NCBI RefSeq assembly: GCF_024125425.1
Contig: NZ_JAMXWN010000001.1
Span: forward strand, 124,001-188,000
DNA from: Sporolactobacillus kofuensis
GTDB taxonomy: Bacteria; Bacillota; Bacilli; Bacillales; Sporolactobacillaceae
Direction: 5' to 3'
Length of the DNA: 64,000 nucleotides
Part shown: positions 27,512 through 36,186 of the stretch, in pieces
Position numbering within the stretch: the stretch's first letter is position 1
Layout: the number at the start of each line of letters is the position of its first letter
The notes under the pieces: generated by a model
Seen by the model: only the letters and a program-made list of their open reading frames with translations
What the model was told of the DNA's origin: nothing
Database searches by the model: none
Made by a program: the position numbers and the translations under genes

Positions 27512-28291
27512 ATGGCACGGCACAAAGTGGAAATCTGCGGAGTGGACACATCAAAACTACCGGTCCTGACTAACGTAGAAATGCGACGGCTATTTACTGA
27601 ACTACAGTCAGGCAAGATCGAAGCCAGAGAAAAGTTGGTGAACGGAAACCTGCGATTGGTTTTAAGTGTTATCCAGCGCTTTAATCATCGAGGCGAGTCT
27701 GTCGATGATTTATTTCAAGTTGGTTGTATTGGTTTAATGAAATCCATCGATAATTTTGATCTCAGTCAGAATGTTCGTTTTTCAACTTATGCGGTTCCTA
27801 TGATTATTGGTGAAATACGTCGCTATTTAAGGGACAATAATCCGATCCGCGTTTCCCGATCACTGAGAGATATGGCTTACAAAGCACTTCAGGCAAAAGA
27901 GCGCTACATAGCGAAGCATTCAACTGAACCAACAACAGCAGAGCTTGCAAAGATCCTTGATTTACCTGTTGAAGATGTTGTCTTCGCAATGGATGCCATT
28001 CAGGATCCGGTTTCCCTATTTGAACCCATATACAGTGATGGGGGTGATCCTATTTTTATTATGGATCAGATCAGCGATGACAAGCACAAGGACAGAGAAT
28101 GGGTGGATAACATTGCATTAAAAGAAGCGATGAGCAAACTTCATGAGCGCGAGAAACGTATCGTCGCCATGCGTTTTTTCTATGGGAAAACACAAATGGA
28201 AGTTGCGCAGGAAATTGGTATTTCACAAGCTCAAGTCTCAAGGTTGGAGAAGATGGCAATCAAAGAAATGAATCAAGAAATTGGCCCTTAA
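27512..28291 (+). CDS. sigG: RNA polymerase sigma-G
   Basis: A 259-residue late forespore sigma factor. It starts MARHKVEICGVDTSKLPVL, a hallmark of sigma-G. Region 2 has NLRLVLSVIQRF and DDLFQVGCIGLMKSIDNF; region 4 has the ISQAQVSRLEKMAIK helix-turn-helix. The start ATG 27512 follows GGGAGGTC; a longer frame from 27446 has no support. It lies behind its own sigma-F-type promoter, but read-through from sigE is possible because no terminator separates them. A strong terminator follows. Confidence 0.97.
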   Translation: MARHKVEICGVDTSKLPVLTNVEMRRLFTELQSGKIEAREKLVNGNLRLVLSVIQRFNHRGESVDDLFQVGCIGLMKSIDNFDLSQNVRFSTYAVPMIIGEIRRYLRDNNPIRVSRSLRDMAYKALQAKERYIAKHSTEPTTAELAKILDLPVEDVVFAMDAIQDPVSLFEPIYSDGGDPIFIMDQISDDKHKDREWVDNIALKEAMSKLHEREKRIVAMRFFYGKTQMEVAQEIGISQAQVSRLEKMAIKEMNQEIGP

Positions 28292-28297
28292 AAGTTT

Positions 28298-28333
28298 AAC
28301 GCTTGCTTAGCAAGCGTTTTTTTTTTTTTTTTT
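28298..28333 (+). terminator. Terminator after sigG
   Basis: AACGCTTGC pairs with GCAAGCGTT across TTA, followed by about 15 further T residues. Confidence 0.95.
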
Positions 28334-28349
28334 GAAAGAAAAGAAAGAT

Positions 28350-28533
28350 AAATTTTTGCGTAAAAATGGAGCAAAGATGCAAGATGTCTAAGGAGCGTTC
28401 CTGTTGATTGCGAGCCAAGTGAGCCCCCCAGACAAATGGGTTCACCGAGGAGACTCAAGGATCGCCCGCGGCAAGCGAGTAATTGAAGGAAATGAATACA
28501 AATAAGGACCGGGTGTTTTTTTGCCCGGTTTTT
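28350..28533 (+). repeat. GC-rich intergenic repeat, copy D
   Basis: Shares the 5' edge TTTTTGCGTAAAAATGGAGC with copy A and carries the GCGAGCCAAGTGAG, ACCGAGGAGACTCA, GGATCGCCCGCGGCAAGCGAG and AATACAAATAAGGAC blocks. The end forms a terminator: ACCGGG (28508-28513) pairs with CCCGGT (28524-28529) before a T-run. It lies directly after the sigG terminator. 28534-28664 shows no further feature. Confidence 0.85.
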
Positions 28534-28664
28534 CTTAACGAATAAGAAAGTATAACCCTAGGTACGATTGAACTATTTCCTAGGCAATGAACAATTGGAT
28601 TTTCTACTTCTCAATACTGTTCAATCCCCATATATATTAGGGACAATGCAGAGGAGGGTTATCT

Positions 28665-28931
28665 ATGCCAAGAATATCTGATTTTCAAACAAAGGAAGTC
28701 GTCAATGTTGAAAATGGTAAACGATTAGGTCATATAGGTGATTTGGACGTGAATCTATCCTCAGGGAAAATTGACAATTTAATTATTCCTGGATCAGGAA
28801 AGATTATGGGTTTATTTGGAAAGGAGAACGATATTGTTGTTCCTTGGAATAATATTGTACGTATTGGCGCAGATGTGATTCTCGTTCGTTTTTATTCTGA
28901 TCATCATTCGACGATAAAAAGTGAAGAATAG
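28665..28931 (+). CDS. ylmC: PRC-barrel sporulation protein YlmC/YmxH
   Basis: An 88-residue PRC-barrel protein of the YlmC/YmxH family, which is nearly restricted to spore formers. The family pattern RISDFQTKEVVNVENGKRLGHIGDLD and the later VVPWNNIVRIGADVILVR are both present. Its molecular function is unknown. The start ATG 28665 follows GAGGAGGGTT. The position after sigG matches B. subtilis ylmC. Confidence 0.9.
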   Translation: MPRISDFQTKEVVNVENGKRLGHIGDLDVNLSSGKIDNLIIPGSGKIMGLFGKENDIVVPWNNIVRIGADVILVRFYSDHHSTIKSEE

Positions 28932-28989
28932 TAGGAGTAAAAGTTTCTCGGAGGTTCATGTGCGAAAAGATCTAACGGTTTGAGAAGAG

Positions 28990-29110
28990 CTTGGAGCGAG
29001 ACACCTGCAGGATCGTCCCTGATGATCGCAGGGCCAAGTGAAGCCCCGCAGATTACTCATATGTTTGAGAAGGCTCATGGATCACCCGCGGCAAACGCGC
29101 ACTAACAGAG
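28990..29110 (+). repeat. GC-rich intergenic repeat, copy E (diverged, shortened)
   Basis: Contains GGAGCGAGACACCTGCAGGA, GGGCCAAGTGAAGCCCCGCAGA, GAGAAGGCTCATGGATC and ACCCGCGGCAAACGCGC, in the order of the family. Both outer ends of the element are missing or too decayed to see. Confidence 0.75.
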
Positions 29111-29213
29111 AAAAAGCTAACATACGAAGAATAAAGAGTTAAGCGATCGTTTGATGAATATGGTAAAATAAAAAGAAAATGATACGGTCCTTTTTTCATG
29201 AGAGGTGAAAAAA

Positions 29214-30032
29214 ATGGATGAGCCTTTTTCATTTCGTAACGGTTCATTGTTAATGATGAACGCCCTGAAAACGTCTGCTCATGAGATCTGCTCAGGTTTT
29301 ACGATGAGAAATGGAGGTACGAGCACGGCTCCATTCTCATCAATGAATCTGGGTCTTCATGTTGGGGATGATCCGGAGCATGTTCTGGAAAATCGTCAGA
29401 GAATCGCGGATCAAACAAGTTTTCCGTTAGACCACTGGATTTGTGCGGAACAAGTGCATGGGACGAACATTGCCCGTGTAACAAAAGAACACGCAGGTGC
29501 AGGCAGTCAGAGCCTTGAAACCACAATAAAAGGCGTTGATGGATTGTTCACTACTGAGCCCGGATTATTTCTCGCTCTATGTTTTGCTGACTGCGTGCCC
29601 ATCTATTATTGGGCATCGAACCCCGACGTGATTGCGATTATGCACGCAGGCTGGCGAGGAACAGTAGCTGGCGGTGCGGTTCGAATGGTTGAGAAAGTCA
29701 AACAAGAACTGGCTCTTTCGCCTGAGTCCCTACATGTCGTGATTGGTCCGTCCATTGGAGCGAGTGATTACGAAGTGGATCAAAAAGTCATTAATGAAGT
29801 CAGCAAGTTGGATCAATCCTTGTGGAAACAATCAGTTAAAGATGTAGGCGATGGTCACTATTTGTTAAATTTGCAAATGTTGAATAAGAATATTCTTATT
29901 GCAGGTGGCGTACCCGAAAAGCAAATTCAAGTAACCCGATACCGTACGTTTGATCATCCGGATCTATTTTTTTCTTTCAGACAGGATCAAGGTAAGACTG
30001 GTCGAATGATGGGCTATATTGGTATGAAGTAA
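29214..30032 (+). CDS. pgeF: PgeF/YlmD, multicopper-polyphenol-oxidase-like (DUF152) enzyme
   Basis: A 272-residue protein of the YfiH/YlmD family. E. coli PgeF corrects a wrong L-Ser in UDP-MurNAc peptide, and other family members act as purine nucleoside phosphorylases, so the exact role here is open. The metal-binding and catalytic residues are visible: His in EQVHGTNIA, Cys in ALCFADCVPI, and His in AIMHAGWRGTV. I start at ATG 29214 behind AGAGGTGA; GTG 29205 lies inside that ribosome site. An extended -10 (TGG-TAAAAT, near 29161-29169) may be its promoter. yggS follows after 16 bases. Confidence 0.88.
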   Translation: MDEPFSFRNGSLLMMNALKTSAHEICSGFTMRNGGTSTAPFSSMNLGLHVGDDPEHVLENRQRIADQTSFPLDHWICAEQVHGTNIARVTKEHAGAGSQSLETTIKGVDGLFTTEPGLFLALCFADCVPIYYWASNPDVIAIMHAGWRGTVAGGAVRMVEKVKQELALSPESLHVVIGPSIGASDYEVDQKVINEVSKLDQSLWKQSVKDVGDGHYLLNLQMLNKNILIAGGVPEKQIQVTRYRTFDHPDLFFSFRQDQGKTGRMMGYIGMK

Positions 30033-30048
30033 AGGAGTTAAATGAATC

Positions 30049-30729
30049 ATGGAAGTTAAGGAGAATCTTCAACACATTCAGACAAAGATTGAACGTGCAT
30101 GTGCACGTTCAGGGCGACGCCCAGATGAGGTAACAATCATAGCCGTCACGAAATATGTAAGCAATGCGCGTGCACAAGAGGCAGTTGACTGCGGTATTCT
30201 TCATCTGGCGGAGAATCGAAAAGAAGGTTTGCTTGAAAAACAGAGCCTGATACAGGACCCAAAAGTAACTTGGCATTTAATCGGGACACTCCAAACACGA
30301 AAAGTGAAAGATATTGTAGGAAAAGTTGATTTTTTTCATGCGCTTGACAGAATAAAATTAGCAACAGAGCTGAATAAGCGAATACCTGAAGGACAATTAA
30401 ATTGTTTTGTCGAAATGAATATCTCAGGTGAAGAATCAAAACATGGCATTACCGAAGCCGACTTGGATAAATTTATTGATGCACTTGCTGGATTTGAACA
30501 TCTTCGTGTGGTCGGCCTGATGACTATGGCGCCTAATACCGAAGACACCGATGTTATTCGCCAGGTTTTTCATCGACTAAGAATATTGCGTGATCGCATT
30601 CGTGAGCGTCATATCCCTTATGCTCCTTGTACAGAATTATCAATGGGGATGTCACACGATTATGAGATTGCTGTTGAAGAAGGCGCAACGTTTGTAAGAA
30701 TAGGTACGTCTCTTGTTGGCAATGAATGA
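30049..30729 (+). CDS. yggS: Pyridoxal phosphate homeostasis protein YggS (YlmE)
   Basis: A 226-residue single-domain TIM-barrel PLP-binding protein (PLPBP/PROSC family) that controls the pool of free PLP and amino-acid balance. The PLP lysine is Lys35 in AVTKYVS. Other conserved blocks are WHLIGTLQTRK, MNISGEESKHG, GLMTMAP and LSMGMSHDYEIAVEEGATFVRIG. The start is ATG 30049. It lies next to sepF, an association common in Gram-positive bacteria and cyanobacteria. Confidence 0.95.
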   Translation: MEVKENLQHIQTKIERACARSGRRPDEVTIIAVTKYVSNARAQEAVDCGILHLAENRKEGLLEKQSLIQDPKVTWHLIGTLQTRKVKDIVGKVDFFHALDRIKLATELNKRIPEGQLNCFVEMNISGEESKHGITEADLDKFIDALAGFEHLRVVGLMTMAPNTEDTDVIRQVFHRLRILRDRIRERHIPYAPCTELSMGMSHDYEIAVEEGATFVRIGTSLVGNE

Positions 30730-30744
30730 AAGGAGAAAGGAATC

Positions 30745-31170
30745 ATGGGTCTGAAAGGCACATTTAAAAGATTCTTTGATCTTGAGGAAACAGTGGACAG
30801 CCCAGACGAACTTCGTTCAACAGATCAAGAAGTTGCAGAACGGAAACCGGTTCAGGAGACACGGAAACTGGAGAAGAACGGCAGAATTGTTGCCATTCAA
30901 AATATTCACCAGCAAAATAAGATGGTCCTTGTCGAGCCAAAACGCTTTGAAGAAGTTGAGGAAATTGTCGGCTATCTCAAGAATAAACAAACAATTATTT
31001 GCAGTCTTCAAGGGACGAGTAAAGAACAGGGACAAAGAATCCTTGATTTCATCGGCGGTACTGCCTTTGCGCTAAATGCACAAATACGCAAAATAGGAAA
31101 AAATACATTTCTTTTTGCCCCTGAGCAGGTTGATATTTCAGGGATGATTAGTAACTGGCCAGAAGAATAA
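30745..31170 (+). CDS. sepF: Cell division protein SepF
   Basis: A 141-residue protein that bundles FtsZ filaments and anchors them to the membrane. It has a short N-terminal amphipathic helix (MGLKGTFKRFFDL), a charged linker (about 14-60) and the C-terminal SepF fold (about 62-141) with KRFEEVEEIVGYLKNKQTII and RILDFIGGTAFALNAQIRKIG. The start ATG 30745 follows AAAGGAGAAAGG. It shares the pgeF-yggS-ylmG-ylmH-divIVA cluster. Confidence 0.95.
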   Translation: MGLKGTFKRFFDLEETVDSPDELRSTDQEVAERKPVQETRKLEKNGRIVAIQNIHQQNKMVLVEPKRFEEVEEIVGYLKNKQTIICSLQGTSKEQGQRILDFIGGTAFALNAQIRKIGKNTFLFAPEQVDISGMISNWPEE

Positions 31171-31189
31171 TTTCAATGAGGTGAATCTG

Positions 31190-31453
31190 TTGGTTATTGC
31201 CTATTATTTAGCACAAATAATTCAAGTGTACTCATGGATATTAATTATCTACATCTTGATGTCTTGGCTCCCGAGTTTGCAGGCATCATCGATTGGACAA
31301 TTATTCGCAAGGGTATGTGAGCCCTTTTTATCGCCATTTCGACGAATTATTCCACCGATTGGCGGCGTGATTGATCTTTCACCAATTGTTGCCTTCTTTG
31401 TACTGCAGCTGGCGACGCGGGGAATCTATTATATCGCTTATTTGTTTGCGTGA
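31190..31453 (+). CDS. ylmG: YggT family membrane protein YlmG
   Basis: An 87-residue membrane protein with two hydrophobic segments, the first ending in YILMSWLP and the second ending IVAFFVLQLATRG. The family lies near division genes and is thought to help division or membrane organisation, but no biochemical role is proven. I start at TTG 31190 because TGAGGTGA (31177-31184) fits it; GTG 31181 lies inside that site. sepF ends 19 bases upstream. Confidence 0.9.
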   Translation: MVIAYYLAQIIQVYSWILIIYILMSWLPSLQASSIGQLFARVCEPFLSPFRRIIPPIGGVIDLSPIVAFFVLQLATRGIYYIAYLFA

Positions 31454-31468
31454 GAATAAGGACTAAAC

Positions 31469-32242
31469 ATGTCAATCTATGAACATTTTCGTCCGGATGA
31501 ACGTCCACTTATCGATCATTTTCTTGATCTAAAAGATCAGGTGCTTGATCATTATGTACCAAAACTCACTGATTTTCTTGACCCCCGTCAGCAAACAATC
31601 TTGAAGTCAGTGATTGGCAGTGAAGACGCCATCCAACTTTCGGTGTTTGGTGGTTATAATCAGGCAGAACGAACACGTGCCCAATTACTTCCCCCTTACA
31701 GTGAATCGGGAGAGAATCCTTTTGACCTTGCTTATATGGAAGTACGCTATCCGGCGAAATTCGGATCCGTTTCTCACCCTCAATTACTTGGTGCATTAAT
31801 TGGAACCGGGATTTCACGCAATAAGATCGGTGATTTGTTGATCGATGGTTCTCGTGCACAATTTATTTGTTCAAAGGAACTTGAGTCTTATTTTATGCTT
31901 CATTTGACATCAGTCGGCAGAATGAAGGTCAACTGTGTACCGATTGATCATGAGGCATTACTACATAGTGATGATGAATGGCAAATGCATGAAGGTACGG
32001 TTTCCTCACTCAGACTGGATACTGTATTATCAGAAATTTATCGATTGCCCCGTGCAAAAGCATCTGAAGCTATTTCTAAGGGCCTTGCAAAAGTTAACTG
32101 GGAAATGATCGAAAAAAGAGATTATGCTATCGGTGAAGGTGACTGCATCTCGTTGCGTGGCTTTGGTCGGAGCAGAATAATATCTGCAGGTGGGTTGACA
32201 AAAAAGAACAAAATACGTGTTCAATATGGTACACTAAAATAA
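31469..32242 (+). CDS. ylmH: S4-domain RNA-binding protein YlmH
   Basis: A 257-residue protein with an N-terminal YlmH domain (about 1-175) and a C-terminal S4 RNA-binding domain (about 180-250, LRLDTVLSEIYRLPRAKASEAI). B. subtilis YlmH has been linked to rescue of stalled large ribosomal subunits in an RqcH-independent manner, so it may complement RqcH encoded at 48367. The start ATG 31469 has a weak AATAAGGAC site. divIVA follows closely. Confidence 0.92.
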   Translation: MSIYEHFRPDERPLIDHFLDLKDQVLDHYVPKLTDFLDPRQQTILKSVIGSEDAIQLSVFGGYNQAERTRAQLLPPYSESGENPFDLAYMEVRYPAKFGSVSHPQLLGALIGTGISRNKIGDLLIDGSRAQFICSKELESYFMLHLTSVGRMKVNCVPIDHEALLHSDDEWQMHEGTVSSLRLDTVLSEIYRLPRAKASEAISKGLAKVNWEMIEKRDYAIGEGDCISLRGFGRSRIISAGGLTKKNKIRVQYGTLK

Positions 32243-32278
32243 ACGAATTGTTTGTATAATGACTTGGAGGTGAACGGG

Positions 32279-32794
32279 TTGTCACTTACACCCTTGGATA
32301 TTCATAATAAAGCTTTCTCCCGAGGTTTTCGCGGGTATGATGAAGATGAGGTCAACGATTTTTTAGATCAAATTATCAAGGATTATGAGACTCTGATCCG
32401 TGAAAAAAAAGATCTTGAACAGCAGATTAAGAATTCAAATGAAAAACTTAGTCATTTTTCAAACATTGAAACGACATTAAATAAGAGTATTCTTGTCGCA
32501 CAGGAAACGGCTGAAGATGTGAAACAGAATGCAAATAAAGAAGCAAAATTAATCGTTATGGAAGCAAAGAAAAATGCAGATCGAATCATTAATGAAGCAC
32601 TCGAAAAATCACGGAAAGTAACATTAAATATCGAAGAATTGAAAAAAGAAGCTAACGTTTATCGGACACGTTTCCAAATGCTTATTGAAGCACAGCTTGA
32701 ATTGTTGAAGAGCGATGATTGGAAGAGTATGACGCCTGATACGGAAACAGTAGAAAATGGGTCTGATGACAGTCTGGCGAACACACAAGCTTGA
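32279..32794 (+). CDS. divIVA: Cell division/polarity protein DivIVA
   Basis: A 171-residue coiled-coil protein that senses negative membrane curvature at poles and septa and recruits the Min system and, in sporulation, chromosome-anchoring factors. The membrane-binding N-terminus SLTPLDIHNKAFSRGFRGYD is conserved, followed by DEDEVNDFLDQI and long coiled coils (about 25-60 and 75-155). I start at TTG 32279, behind TTGGAGGTGA. A TATAAT at 32255-32260 could be part of a local promoter, but it lacks a good -35. Confidence 0.94.
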   Translation: MSLTPLDIHNKAFSRGFRGYDEDEVNDFLDQIIKDYETLIREKKDLEQQIKNSNEKLSHFSNIETTLNKSILVAQETAEDVKQNANKEAKLIVMEAKKNADRIINEALEKSRKVTLNIEELKKEANVYRTRFQMLIEAQLELLKSDDWKSMTPDTETVENGSDDSLANTQA

Positions 32795-32884
32795 CGCAGA
32801 GTTATTATTTGCATATACTGTGCATACATCAATGTACACCGATATGCGTCTTTTCGTAAGATGTGTACAGCAATTTTTTCATTT

Positions 32885-32913
32885 TTATCAAGAAGCACAC
32901 ATTTTTATATAAT
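32885..32913 (+). promoter_or_regulatory. Sigma-A promoter of the ileS T-box operon
   Basis: TTATCA (32885-32890), a 17-base spacer and TATAAT (32908-32913), directly before the T-box leader. 32795-32884 before it shows no gene and no clear divIVA terminator. Confidence 0.72.
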
Positions 32914-32919
32914 TGAAAC

Positions 32920-33159
32920 ACTGTGACAGGGAGAGTAGTCGTTGCAAGGTCACTCAGCGAGCTGGGGATTGGTGAAAGCCTAGCGCGGACAGTAACGATG
33001 AACATCACCCTTGAGTTTGGATATGAAAGGCCATGAAAACCCGTTGGCCAATTAATTTCCAACGTTTATTCGCGTTAAGAAGATAATGAGTGGCAGAGTT
33101 TTCTGCTATTAGGGTGGTACCGCGGTCCTTCCGTCCCTTTGGGATGGAAGGACTTTTTT
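32920..33159 (+). promoter_or_regulatory. Isoleucine T-box riboswitch upstream of ileS
   Basis: The stem I region has the GAGAGTAGTCGTTGC start and the GGTGAAAGCC distal element, then the specifier loop GAACATCACC with the isoleucine codon ATC at 33004-33006. The T-box sequence AGGGTGGTACCGCGG is at 33111-33125. The terminator pairs GTCCTTCCGTCCC (33125-33137) with GGGATGGAAGGAC (33141-33153) before six T residues. Uncharged tRNA-Ile should favour the antiterminator and allow ileS transcription. Confidence 0.97.
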
Positions 33160-33224
33160 ATTGGTGAGAAATGAGTAAAGTTCACCAATACGGATGGTGT
33201 GTCAGAACAACGAAGGTTTTGGCT

Positions 33225-33262
33225 GTGCTCATAAGTTTGGCGAAACCGAGTTTTCTAATATT
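33225..33262. repeat. Rearranged copy of the short second repeat in the ileS leader
   Basis: GCTCATAAG, TTTGGCGAAACCGAG and TTTTCTAATA match the blocks at 25354-25516, but the central CTCGGTTTCGCCAAG is present as its reverse complement while both flanks keep their orientation. It lies between the T-box terminator and the ileS ribosome site. Just upstream, ATTGGTGA (33160) and TTCACCAAT (33181) form a further hairpin. Confidence 0.55.
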
Positions 33263-33296
33263 TTTTGTGAACAGAGAAAAATGGAGGCGTTTGGCA

Positions 33297-36068
33297 ATGG
33301 ATTACAAGAAGACATTATTGATGCCCAAAACAAAATTCAAAATGCGTGGCGGTCTTCCGACAAAAGAACCATTGATGCAAAAACAGTGGGCGGATGATCA
33401 TGTTTATGAACAGTCATTGAAAGTAAATGAGGGAAAACCAACCTTCATTCTTCACGATGGTCCTCCTTATGCGAATGGAAATATTCATATCGGTCATGCG
33501 GAAAATAAAGTGTTAAAAGATATGATTGTGCGCTATAAATCGATGAGTGGATATCAAGCACCTTACGTTCCGGGTTGGGATACACATGGTCTCCCAATTG
33601 AACAACAGCTTGCCAAACAGGGTATAGACCGAAAGAAAATGTCGGTTGCTGATCTTCGCGAAAAATGTAAAGAATATGCATTGGGTCAAGTAGAAAGGCA
33701 GAAAGAACAATTTAAACGACTTGGCGTTCGAGGCGATTGGGATCATCCGTATCTGACTCTTCATAAAGAGTTCGAAGCAGAGCAAATCAAAGTTTTTGGT
33801 GAAATGGCAAAGAAAGGGTACATCTATAAGGATAAAAAGACGGTCTACTGGTCTCCATCCTCGGAATCAGCATTGGCTGAGGCAGAAATCGAATATAAAG
33901 ATGTTAAGTCTTATTCAATTTTTGTCGCTTTTCATGTAACAGACGGGAAAGGTGTATTAAATAATGATGAAGAAGTGGTGATCTGGACGACCACACCATG
34001 GACAATGCCATCAAACCTAGCGATTGCTGTCAATCCAAAATTTGACTACAGTGTTGTTCAGGTGAACGATCGCAAGTTTGTCGTTGCTACAGATTTGGTT
34101 GAATCTTTAACTAAAAAATTCGAATGGGAAAACCCGCAGGTACTCCGTACTGTTGCCGGAAAATCCTTGGAATATGTCGTTTGCCGTCATCCTTTCTATG
34201 ATCGTCCTTCAGTAATGATTCTTGGTGATCACGTAACATTGGATGCTGGTACAGGGTGCGTGCATACAGCTCCAGGTTTTGGTGCTGATGACTTCTATGT
34301 AGGTAAAAAATACGGACTAGATATCCTATGTCCGGTTGATGACCGTGGCTGCATGACTGAAGAAGCACCAGGATTTGAAGGGCTGTTCTACGAAAAGGCT
34401 AATGAACCGGTTCTCGAAAAATTAAAAGAAGTTCATGCACTGCTTAAGGTCGGAACGTTTACACACTCGTATCCGCATGACTGGCGTACGAAGAAACCCG
34501 TGATTTGGAGAGCAACGAAACAATGGTTCGCCTCGATCAAGGCGTATCGTGAGGACATCCTGAACGCGATTCATGAAGTACGCTGGATTCCGACATGGGG
34601 TGACGTGCGTATGACAAATATGATTAAAGATCGTGAAGATTGGTGTATCTCTCGTCAGCGTGCCTGGGGCGTGCCGATTCCAGTATTCTATGGTGAAGAC
34701 GGCGAACCAATCATCACAGATGAAACGATCAAACGTGTTTCCGATTTGTTCCGTGAACACGGGTCAAATATCTGGTTTCAATGGGATGCAAAAGATTTAC
34801 TTCCAGAAGGATTTACTTCGGAGCATAGTCCAAATGGCATCTTTAAGAAGGAAACAGATATCATGGATGTTTGGTTTGATTCAGGCTCATCACATCAAGG
34901 GGTATTGACGACACGTGATGGATTACGCCGCCCGGCAGATCTGTATCTCGAAGGATCAGACCAATATCGTGGCTGGTTTAATTCTTCACTTGCTACCGCT
35001 GTTGCTGTGACCGGCCATGCCCCATACAAACAAGTACTAAGCCATGGTTTTACCCTTGATGGCAAAGGCTTAAAGATGAGTAAATCAGTCGGCAACGTCA
35101 TTGATCCAATGAAAGTGATGCAACAATATGGTGCAGATATTATCCGCCTATGGGTAGCATCTGTTGATTATCAGGCTGATGCAAGAGTATCCAACGAAAT
35201 TCTTGGTCAGGTCGCAGAGGTGTACCGCAAGATTCGGAATACTGTCCGCTTTATGCTTGGCAACCTTCAGGACTTCACTGGAGAAAATGTTGTTCCAACT
35301 GAGGATATGCCTGGACTCGAAAAATATATGCTCGTAAAATTAAACCATTTTATTGATACCTGCATGGAAGGTTTTGAAGGCTATCAATTTTTGAATGTGT
35401 ACAAAGCACTGCAAAATTATTGCTCGCTAGATCTGAGCGCATTCTATATGGATATTGCCAAAGATGCCTTATATGTTCAGCCAAAGGATTCATTGGTACG
35501 TCGATCAGCACAAACAGTTCTTTATAAGACCGTATGTGCAATGACGAAGATTCTCTCACCAATCATCCCCCACACAGCTGAAGAAATCTGGCAATTCATT
35601 CCTGAATCAGATCAGGTTTCGGCTTACGTGCAATTAACAGAGATGCCTGAACGCGAATCGATTGCCAATGCCGATCAAATCGAAGAAAATTGGAAAGCAT
35701 TGCTGGCTGTTCGTGATGATGTCTTGAAATCGTTGGAAAAAGCGCGTGTTGATAAGTTGATTGGTGGTTCACTTGAAGCTTCGGTTACGCTTTACGTGAC
35801 TGACGAAACAGCATTCCTAAAGAACACATCGGATTTGGATAAACTGTTCATTGTTTCGCATGTGACTCTCGAAGACAACAGTCTTGCACCAGCAGATGCG
35901 GATCGTTATGGGCAACTTGCTGTTAAGGTGAACAAAGCAGAAGGTGAAAAATGTGAACGTTGTTGGGCAATCCTTCCAACGGTTGGTACAGATGCTGAAC
36001 ATCCGACACTCTGTGCTCATTGTGCAGACACCGTCCGTCATGATTATGCGGATATGCAACTCGATTAA
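33297..36068 (+). CDS. ileS: Isoleucyl-tRNA synthetase
   Basis: A 923-residue class I synthetase charging tRNA-Ile. HIGH is at 64-67 and KMSKS at 593-597; the editing domain lies between. The C-terminal zinc-binding module has CERCW and CAHC pairs. The start ATG 33297 follows ATGGAGGCG and gives the usual [13 protein letters not shown]-terminus; the frame is open 42 codons further up across the leader repeat, but that part is not conserved. Controlled by the T-box. A hairpin ends the transcript or attenuates into ylyA. Confidence 0.97.
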   Translation: MDYKKTLLMPKTKFKMRGGLPTKEPLMQKQWADDHVYEQSLKVNEGKPTFILHDGPPYANGNIHIGHAENKVLKDMIVRYKSMSGYQAPYVPGWDTHGLPIEQQLAKQGIDRKKMSVADLREKCKEYALGQVERQKEQFKRLGVRGDWDHPYLTLHKEFEAEQIKVFGEMAKKGYIYKDKKTVYWSPSSESALAEAEIEYKDVKSYSIFVAFHVTDGKGVLNNDEEVVIWTTTPWTMPSNLAIAVNPKFDYSVVQVNDRKFVVATDLVESLTKKFEWENPQVLRTVAGKSLEYVVCRHPFYDRPSVMILGDHVTLDAGTGCVHTAPGFGADDFYVGKKYGLDILCPVDDRGCMTEEAPGFEGLFYEKANEPVLEKLKEVHALLKVGTFTHSYPHDWRTKKPVIWRATKQWFASIKAYREDILNAIHEVRWIPTWGDVRMTNMIKDREDWCISRQRAWGVPIPVFYGEDGEPIITDETIKRVSDLFREHGSNIWFQWDAKDLLPEGFTSEHSPNGIFKKETDIMDVWFDSGSSHQGVLTTRDGLRRPADLYLEGSDQYRGWFNSSLATAVAVTGHAPYKQVLSHGFTLDGKGLKMSKSVGNVIDPMKVMQQYGADIIRLWVASVDYQADARVSNEILGQVAEVYRKIRNTVRFMLGNLQDFTGENVVPTEDMPGLEKYMLVKLNHFIDTCMEGFEGYQFLNVYKALQNYCSLDLSAFYMDIAKDALYVQPKDSLVRRSAQTVLYKTVCAMTKILSPIIPHTAEEIWQFIPESDQVSAYVQLTEMPERESIANADQIEENWKALLAVRDDVLKSLEKARVDKLIGGSLEASVTLYVTDETAFLKNTSDLDKLFIVSHVTLEDNSLAPADADRYGQLAVKVNKAEGEKCERCWAILPTVGTDAEHPTLCAHCADTVRHDYADMQLD

Positions 36069-36132
36069 AGGAAACGATTTAAGAGCAAGTGAATGTTTCC
36101 CATTCTGAGCAAAAATTACGTGGTCTAAAAAA

Positions 36133-36180
36133 CCTCCTTTTCCTCACACTAAGAATGTGTGCGAGAGAAAGGGGGTTTTA
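36133..36180 (+). terminator. Terminator-like hairpin that includes the ylyA ribosome site
   Basis: CCTCCTTT (36133-36140) pairs with AAAGGGGG (36168-36175), and CACAC with TGTGTG nearer the loop. A TTTTATTATT tract follows. AAAGGGGG is also the only ribosome-binding sequence before ylyA. Confidence 0.65.
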
Positions 36181-36186
36181 TTATTC

